This document shows positions 58,944 to 64,000 of a stretch of DNA of 64,000 bases, one piece after another. Where the stretch lies: assembly GCF_006539505.1 (NCBI RefSeq), contig NZ_BJND01000008.1, positions 1 through 64,000 on the forward strand. Direction: 5' to 3'. The translations under genes and the position numbers were made by a program. The stretch's first letter is position 1; every line of letters begins with the position of its first letter. The notes under the pieces were generated by a model, which saw only the letters and a list, made by a program, of their open reading frames with translations, did not search any database and was not told the origin of the DNA. This stretch comes from Streptomyces spinoverrucosus. Lineage in GTDB: Bacteria; Actinomycetota; Actinomycetes; Streptomycetales; Streptomycetaceae.

Positions 58944-60548
58944 TCACTGCCGGTCACCTTCGGTGCGCAGGCGGAACCTCTGGAGCTTTCCGGTCGCGGT
59001 GCGCGGGAGGGCGTCCAGGAAGACGATGTCGCGGGGGCATTTGTAGGGCGCGAGTTCGGACATGACGAAGGCGCGCAGGGCCGTGGCGTCCCGTTCGGCG
59101 CCCTCCTTGAGGACCGTATACGCCACCACCGCCATGCCGCGCGCCTCGTCGGGCCGGCCGACGACCGCCGCCTCCACCACGTCCGGATGCCGCAGCAGCG
59201 CGTCCTCGACCTCGGGTCCGGCGATGTTGTACCCGGCCGAGATGATCATGTCGTCGGCGCGGGCGACGTACCGGAAGTAGCCGTCGGGCTCGCGGACGTA
59301 GGTGTCGCCGGTGATGTTCCAGCCGTCGCGCACGTACTCCCGCTGCCGTGGGTCGGCGAGATACCGGCAGCCGACCGGGCCGCGCACGGCCAGCAGTCCC
59401 GGCTCGCCGTCGGGCAGTTCGCGCCCCTCGGCGTCCACCACGCGCGCGTGCCAGCCGGGGACGGGCACACCGGTGGTGCCGGGTCTGATGTGCTCGTCGG
59501 CCGCCGAGATGAAGATGTGCAGCAACTCGGTGGCGCCGATGCCGTTGATGACGCGAAGGCCGGTGCGCTCGTGCCAGGCTTGCCAGGTGGCCGCGGGCAG
59601 GTTCTCGCCGGCCGAGACGCAGCGGCGCAGGGACGTCAGGTCGTGGCCGTCGAGGTCGCCGAGCATGGCCCGGTACGCCGTCGGCGCGGTGAACAGCACC
59701 GACACCCCGTGTTCGGCGATCGCGGGCAACAGCTGCTTCGGGCCCGCCTGTTCGAGCAGCAGCGCGCCGGCGCCGGCCCGCAGCGGGAAGACGACGAGAC
59801 CACCGAGGCCGAAGGTGAAGCCGAGCGGGGGGCTGCCCGCGAAGACGTCGTCGCTGTGGGGGCGCAGCACATGCTTCGAGAAGGTGTCGGCGATTGCCAG
59901 CACATCCCGGTGGAAGTGCATGCACCCTTTCGGGCGACCGGTGGTGCCGGAGGTGAACGCGATCAGCGCCACGTCGTCGGCCGCCGTGTCCACGGCCCGG
60001 TACGGCGTGCCGGGCGCCGGGAGGTTGAGGAGGTCGTCGGGCGCGTCACCGCCGTAGGTCGTGATCCGCAGGTCCGGGATCTCCGCCTTGGCGAGGTCGT
60101 CGACGGCCCGGATGTCGCACAGCGCGTGCCGCACGCGGGCGATCTCGCAGATCGTGCTCAGCTCGTGCGGGCGCTGCTGGGCCAGCACGGTGACGGCGAC
60201 CGCGCCCGCCTTCAGCACCGCCAGCCAGCAGGCGGCCAGCCAGGGCGTGGTGGGGCCGCGCAGCAGGACACGGTTGCCGGGGACGATGCCGAGGCGGGTG
60301 GTGAGGACGTGCGCGAGCCGGTCCACGCGGGCGCGCAGGTCGCCGTACGTCCACGTGGGGCCCTGCGGGGTGTGGAACACCGGGCGGTCGTCGGGCGGGC
60401 CGTGCAGGAGGTCGGCGGCGCAGTTCAGCCGTTCGGGGTAGTGCAGCTCCGGCAGGTCGAAGCGGAGGTCCGGCCACTGGTCGCGCGGGGGGAGGTGGTC
60501 GCGCGCGAAGGTGTCGACGTGGGCGGAGCGGATCGGACGATCGTCCAT
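58944..60548 (-). CDS. Aryl-CoA ligase (2-aminobenzoate/benzoate-CoA ligase type)
   Basis: A 534-residue adenylate-forming ligase. The P-loop is IAFTSGTTGRPKGCMHFHRD at about 195-214. Then come INGIGATELLHIFISA (A5 region) and WNITGDTYVREPDGYFRYVA (A7). The hinge is RADDMIISAGYNIAGPEVED, and the C-terminal Lys is in PRTATGKLQRFRLR. The absence of a signal and the linkage to a PaaX regulator and the fused aryl-CoA monooxygenase point to 2-aminobenzoate or salicylate as substrate. ATG 60548 is preferred over an upstream extension that crosses the operator. Confidence 0.92.
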   Translation of the reverse strand: MDDRPIRSAHVDTFARDHLPPRDQWPDLRFDLPELHYPERLNCAADLLHGPPDDRPVFHTPQGPTWTYGDLRARVDRLAHVLTTRLGIVPGNRVLLRGPTTPWLAACWLAVLKAGAVAVTVLAQQRPHELSTICEIARVRHALCDIRAVDDLAKAEIPDLRITTYGGDAPDDLLNLPAPGTPYRAVDTAADDVALIAFTSGTTGRPKGCMHFHRDVLAIADTFSKHVLRPHSDDVFAGSPPLGFTFGLGGLVVFPLRAGAGALLLEQAGPKQLLPAIAEHGVSVLFTAPTAYRAMLGDLDGHDLTSLRRCVSAGENLPAATWQAWHERTGLRVINGIGATELLHIFISAADEHIRPGTTGVPVPGWHARVVDAEGRELPDGEPGLLAVRGPVGCRYLADPRQREYVRDGWNITGDTYVREPDGYFRYVARADDMIISAGYNIAGPEVEDALLRHPDVVEAAVVGRPDEARGMAVVAYTVLKEGAERDATALRAFVMSELAPYKCPRDIVFLDALPRTATGKLQRFRLRTEGDRQ

Positions 60549-60612
60549 GGTGGTTCGCCCCCTTGCCTGGTGGGCGTCGTGGTGGGCGTCGTGTTGGGTT
60601 CGCACCAGGAGC

Positions 60613-60650
60613 GTATCGCGTTGGTGACGGCAGTCAACGGGGCGCGATAC
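60613..60650. promoter_or_regulatory. Composite divergent operator of the aryl-CoA operon (copy B)
   Basis: A perfect inverted repeat GTATCGCG (60613-60620) / CGCGATAC (60643-60650) encloses the dyad TGACGGCAGTCA (60625-60636). The order TATCGCG, TGACGRCAGTCA, YGATA repeats copy A at 54790-54828. It lies between the divergent ligase (60548) and acyl-CoA dehydrogenase (60686) starts and could control both. Confidence 0.7.
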
Positions 60651-60685
60651 CGTCGGGTGAGACCGCTCCGGAGGGAGGACCGGCA

Positions 60686-62059
60686 GTGCCCGCATTCTCA
60701 CTCGAACCGGAACAAGCCGCCTGGTGCGCCGAGCTGCGCACCCTCGCCGCGGAACGGCTGCGCCCGCTCGCCGAGAAGGGCGAACCCGGCCACGTCAACC
60801 GACCCCTCGTCACCGAGCTCGGCCGCCTCGGCCTCCTCGACCGCCTCTTCACCTCCGGCGCGCTCGACCTCTGCCTGATGCGCGAGTCCCTCGCCTACGC
60901 CTGCACCGAGGCCGAGACCGCCCTCGCCCTCCAGGGCCTGGGCGCCCACCCCGTCCACGCCCACGGCACACCGGAACAGCGCGAACGCTGGCTGCCGGGG
61001 GTGCGCGCGGGCAGCGTGGTGGCCGCGTTCGCACTCAGCGAGCCGGGCGCGGGCTCGGACGCGGCGGCGTTGTCGCTGAGGGCGGAGCCGGAGGAGGCTG
61101 GTGGTCCGTCGAGGGGCGGTGCTTTGGTCGGTGAGGCCGGTGATCTGCCGCGAGGAGGCGCTTCGGTAGGTGAGCCCGGCGGCCCCTCGTGTGGAGCCCC
61201 TTCGGTGGGGGAGTCCGGCGTTCCGCCGCGAGCCAGCGCTTCGGTGGGCGAGCCCGGCGTACCGCCCCGAGCCGACGCTTCGGTTGCTCAGCCGGGTGTC
61301 GTACCGACCGGCGCCTCGCTGGCCGCCGAGGCCGACGGCTCCCGGTGCTGGCGGCTCAGTGGTGAGAAGTGCTGGATCTCCAACGCCCCCGAGGCCGACT
61401 TCTACACCGTCTTCGCGCGTACGACCCCGGATGCGGGTGCGCGCGGAGTCACCGCCTTCCTGGTGCCGGCCGACCGGCCCGGCCTCACCGGCACTGGGCT
61501 CGACATGCTCTCCCCGCACCCCATCGGGGCCCTCCACTTCGACGCCGTGCCCGTCACTGCCGACGATGTGCTCGGCGAGGTCGACCGGGGCTTCCGGGTC
61601 GCGATGGGCACGCTCAACCTGTTCCGGCCCAGCGTCGGCGCCTTCGCCGTCGGGATGGCTCAGGCCGCGCTGGACGCGAGCCTCGTGCACACCGCCCAGC
61701 GGGACGCCTTCGGCGGCAAGCTGAGGGACCTTCAGGCCGTCGCCCACCAGGTCGCCGAGATGGCCGTACGCACGGAAGCCGCCCGCCTGATGGTGTACGC
61801 GGCGGCGACGGCGTACGACGACGGCGCGGACGGTGTCCCGAAGCGGGCCGCGATGGCGAAACTGCTCGCCACCGAGACCGCGCAGTACGTCGTCGACGCG
61901 GCCGTCCAGCTGCACGGCGCGCGGGCGCTGCGGCGCGGCCACCTCCTCGAACACCTCTACCGCGAGGTGCGCGCCCCACGCGTCTACGAAGGGGCGAGCG
62001 AGGTCCAACGCGGCATCATCGCCAAGGAGTTGTACGCCACCCTGGAGGCCCGACCGTGA
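60686..62059 (+). CDS. Acyl-CoA dehydrogenase with an internal tandem-repeat insertion
   Basis: A 457-residue flavoprotein. Motifs are FALSEPGAGSDAAALSLRAE, WRLSGEKCWISNAPEADFYT, LNLFRPSVGAFAVGMAQAAL, GGKLRDLQAVAHQVAEMAVR and the C-terminal LHGARALRRGHLLEHLYREV with RVYEGASEVQRGIIAKEL. Normal family members have about 380 residues. The excess is six 13-residue repeats at residues 139-216, placed in the beta-domain between two conserved motifs. It should oxidise a CoA-thioester intermediate of the aryl-CoA pathway. GTG 60686 follows GGGAGGA. Confidence 0.88.
   Translation: MPAFSLEPEQAAWCAELRTLAAERLRPLAEKGEPGHVNRPLVTELGRLGLLDRLFTSGALDLCLMRESLAYACTEAETALALQGLGAHPVHAHGTPEQRERWLPGVRAGSVVAAFALSEPGAGSDAAALSLRAEPEEAGGPSRGGALVGEAGDLPRGGASVGEPGGPSCGAPSVGESGVPPRASASVGEPGVPPRADASVAQPGVVPTGASLAAEADGSRCWRLSGEKCWISNAPEADFYTVFARTTPDAGARGVTAFLVPADRPGLTGTGLDMLSPHPIGALHFDAVPVTADDVLGEVDRGFRVAMGTLNLFRPSVGAFAVGMAQAALDASLVHTAQRDAFGGKLRDLQAVAHQVAEMAVRTEAARLMVYAAATAYDDGADGVPKRAAMAKLLATETAQYVVDAAVQLHGARALRRGHLLEHLYREVRAPRVYEGASEVQRGIIAKELYATLEARP
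61100..61333 (+). repeat. Six in-frame 39-base tandem repeats inside the acyl-CoA dehydrogenase gene
   Basis: Consecutive 39-base units encode GGPSRGGALVGEA, GDLPRGGASVGEP, GGPSCGAPSVGES, GVPPRASASVGEP, GVPPRADASVAQP and GVVPTGASLAAEA. They interrupt the flavin-binding beta-domain between GSDAAALSLRAE and WRLSGEKCWIS. Length is a multiple of three throughout. Confidence 0.75.
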
Positions 62060-62454
62060 CCGCCGAGCGCATCGATCCGCCCGACCTCTCCCCGGCCACC
62101 GGCTTCTCGCACGCCGTCGTCGCCACCGGCTCCCGGCTGGTGTTCCTGGCCGGTCAGACCGCCCTCGACACCGACGGCAAGATCACCGGCGACACCCTGC
62201 CCGAACAGTTCGAGCGGGCGCTCGGCAACCTGCTGACCGCCCTGCGCGCGGCCGGCGGCACCCCGCCCGACCTCGCCCGCGTCACCGTCTACGCCACCGA
62301 CGTCGCCGCCTACCGCGCCCACGCCCCCGAACTGGGCCGCATCTGGCGGAGTCTGGCCGGACGGAACTACCCGGCGATGGCGGTCGTCGAAGTCGTACGG
62401 CTGTGGGACGAGGCGGCGATGGTGGAGCTCGACGGATTCGCCGTGCTGCCCTGA
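62056..62454 (+). CDS. RidA/YjgF-family protein
   Basis: A 132-residue RidA-fold protein with FSHAVVATGSRLVFLAGQTA, FERALGNLLTALRAAGGTPP, DLARVTVYATDVAAYRAHAP and the late YPAMAVVEVVRLWDEAAMVE. The usual C-terminal Arg of the deaminase site appears replaced, so it may belong to a non-archetypal RidA group. RidA proteins hydrolyse reactive enamines and imines. Its coupling (GTGA) to the acyl-CoA dehydrogenase fits an amino-substituted intermediate in this pathway. Confidence 0.9.
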   Translation: MTAERIDPPDLSPATGFSHAVVATGSRLVFLAGQTALDTDGKITGDTLPEQFERALGNLLTALRAAGGTPPDLARVTVYATDVAAYRAHAPELGRIWRSLAGRNYPAMAVVEVVRLWDEAAMVELDGFAVLP

Positions 62455-62615
62455 CGCCAGGGCGAGACGACCCGGCCGTCCGGCAGCAGCTCACCGGTGT
62501 CGTCGAAGACGATCGCGCCGCTGCACAGCAGGGTCCACCCCTGCTCCGGGTGGGCGGCGACGACGTGCGGGGCGCGGGCGTCGGGCCGGGAGCACGAAGG
62601 CTGGTGGGAACACAT
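62367..62615 (-). CDS. DUF5999-family small protein
   Basis: An 82-residue protein starting MCSHQPSCSRPDARAPHVVA and continuing HPEQGWTLLCSGAIVFDDTG, ELLPDGRVVSPWRQ, the pattern of Streptomyces DUF5999. The N-terminal Cys/His residues could bind a metal. The last third reads antisense through the end of the RidA gene, an 88-base convergent overlap. The real protein may have been shorter before this arrangement arose. Confidence 0.75.
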   Translation of the reverse strand: MCSHQPSCSRPDARAPHVVAAHPEQGWTLLCSGAIVFDDTGELLPDGRVVSPWRQGSTANPSSSTIAASSHSRTTSTTAIAG

Positions 62616-62768
62616 GGCGCACCTCCACGGTCGTAAGACCATCCGTACGGCCCACACCATGCTCCCGCCGTGAACGTGGGGGAACCGACCGCCTAGAAGC
62701 GTGACAAGAAGGGGACAACACCCGGACGGTTCCCGGACGGCCGGGCGGACTCGCCACCGAAGGAGTGA

Positions 62769-63260
<492 letters not shown>

Positions 63261-63298
63261 ACGGCCTGTTCGGGACCGGGTGCGCCCGCACCGTCATG

Positions 63299-63511
63299 TC
63301 ACCGGGCGCACCCGACATCCAGCACTTCGATCACGTCACCATGGCGGGTGTACAAAAGCCAGCACCAGTCACCGAACGCCGCGGACAGATCCGAGGCCCG
63401 TGTGGTCCGGTCCGTGGCCACGGCCCCGATGAGCGTGATGATTTCCTCGTGCGCGTCGTCCGGGACGTCGCACAGCACGTTGGCGGCCCGCTGGACCATT
63501 TCCACTTTCAT
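63299..63511 (-). CDS. Small hypothetical protein
   Basis: A 70-residue acidic protein reading MKVEMVQRAANVLCDVPDDA, EEIITLIGAVATDRTTRASD, LSAAFGDWCWLLYTRHGDVI. No signal peptide or membrane helix. ATG 63511 has a GGGGGGCGAG stretch upstream. ATG 63532 and GTG 63589 are alternative starts. It is convergent with the DUF6299 gene. Family not recognised. Confidence 0.6.
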   Translation of the reverse strand: MKVEMVQRAANVLCDVPDDAHEEIITLIGAVATDRTTRASDLSAAFGDWCWLLYTRHGDVIEVLDVGCAR

Positions 63512-63742
63512 CTCGCCCCCCGCGGACAGCATGAGCAGCCGAATACAGAGGTCGCTCGACCAGGATAATCCCCCATTGGGATGAATCACGATCCGTCACC
63601 GGGCCGGTGAGCCCGAGCAACGCGGCCACACCGATACGGGCCCGAATGAGCAAGATGCAGAAGTGGACATTTGCGGTCACTGTGGGACAGGGCCGGACAC
63701 CGGCCGATCTTGCCGAGCATCGGACTAGCCGAAGGAAACGTG

Positions 63743-64000
63743 ATGGCCGTAGCTTCAGACATGCTCGTCCCGGCACTGCGCGAGGTCCGCAAGGCCGAAG
63801 TCGCGCTGGCCAACCGCTTCAACGCCCACCTCGCAGGCACGCCCGCCGGGGAGTACCGGGAGGTCCTGGAGCGCCGCGCCGGCGACGCCCGAGGGCACAT
63901 CTACCGCATCGACGAACGCCTCGGAACGCTTCAGTCCCGCGGCCTGATGCAGACCGTCTGGGGCAATGCCTGGCGGTTGACCGGGCAAGCCGCCCGGCTG
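63743..64000 (+). CDS. N-terminal part of a helical protein, cut by the window edge
   Basis: The first 86 residues of a protein that continues past the window. It reads MAVASDMLVPALREVRKAEV, ALANRFNAHLAGTPAGEYRE, DARGHIYRIDERLGTLQSRG, which suggests a four-helix bundle, possibly ferritin-like (an Asp/Glu/His pattern is present but not conclusive). GAAGGAA lies 5 bases before the ATG. No signal peptide. Confidence 0.7.
   Translation, partial: MAVASDMLVPALREVRKAEVALANRFNAHLAGTPAGEYREVLERRAGDARGHIYRIDERLGTLQSRGLMQTVWGNAWRLTGQAARL

Overview
The window reads as chromosome from a high-GC actinomycete, almost certainly Streptomyces. GC content and third-position bias are very high, GTG starts and 4-base start/stop overlaps are common, and several families are Streptomyces-typical (DUF305/DUF6153, DUF5999, DUF6099, DUF6299, a SepF paralogue, Pnkp/Hen1). 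I saw no rRNA, tRNA, CRISPR array or intact mobile element. Pseudogenes and remnants cluster at 200-2900, 21.6 kb, 24.3-24.8 kb and 33.7-34.5 kb, which suggests an accessory or chromosome-arm region. All assignments are from reading the sequence; no database search was run.

Layout. 1-2.9 kb: a truncated gene, two decayed accessory genes (one with an apparent 116-base micro-inversion), an AbiEii-type nucleotidyltransferase broken by two frameshifts beside its intact partner, and an IS982-type remnant. 3.1-7.6 kb: a membrane protein divergent from a LuxR-type two-component system, then a HEAT-repeat protein and a MerR-HEAT regulator behind a MerR-type operator. 7.6-10.5 kb: a P-loop NTPase and an ABC protein with degenerate motifs. 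10.7-21.5 kb: an OmpR-type two-component system, an Asp/Gly/Ser-rich protein, and a coupled run of three glycosyltransferases, an ABC exporter and two kinase-fold proteins. Identically built three-repeat operators (CTCA every 11 bases) precede the acidic protein and the glycosyltransferase operon.

21.7-31.6 kb: a SpoIIE-type phosphatase, a cytochrome P450, a TetR-controlled aromatic meta-cleavage operon (extradiol dioxygenase, fumarylacetoacetase-family hydrolase, flavin monooxygenase), a VOC protein, and a DUF6153-DUF305 pair. 31.7-36.1 kb: a protease/nuclease cassette of a leaderless subtilase, two broken genes (a small protein and an M14 carboxypeptidase) and a trypsin-nuclease fusion. This is the most unusual locus here. 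36.4-39.9 kb: an IclR regulator and a vanillate demethylase system with a tiny gene between vanA and vanB.

40-54.5 kb: a SepF paralogue, an AAA ATPase/MazG-like pair, small conserved proteins, an F420-type oxidoreductase, a DUF4232 lipoprotein, the Hen1-Pnkp RNA-repair operon, and an arginine module (arginine deiminase, ornithine carbamoyltransferase, amino-acid permease). 54.9-62.5 kb: an aerobic CoA-thioester pathway, best explained as 2-aminobenzoate (anthranilate) or salicylate degradation: CoA ligase, fused monooxygenase/old-yellow-enzyme reductase, enoyl-CoA hydratase, acyl-CoA dehydrogenase, RidA and a PaaX regulator. A shared composite operator lies before both transcription-start regions. 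The window ends with small secreted and hypothetical genes and a gene cut by the right edge.
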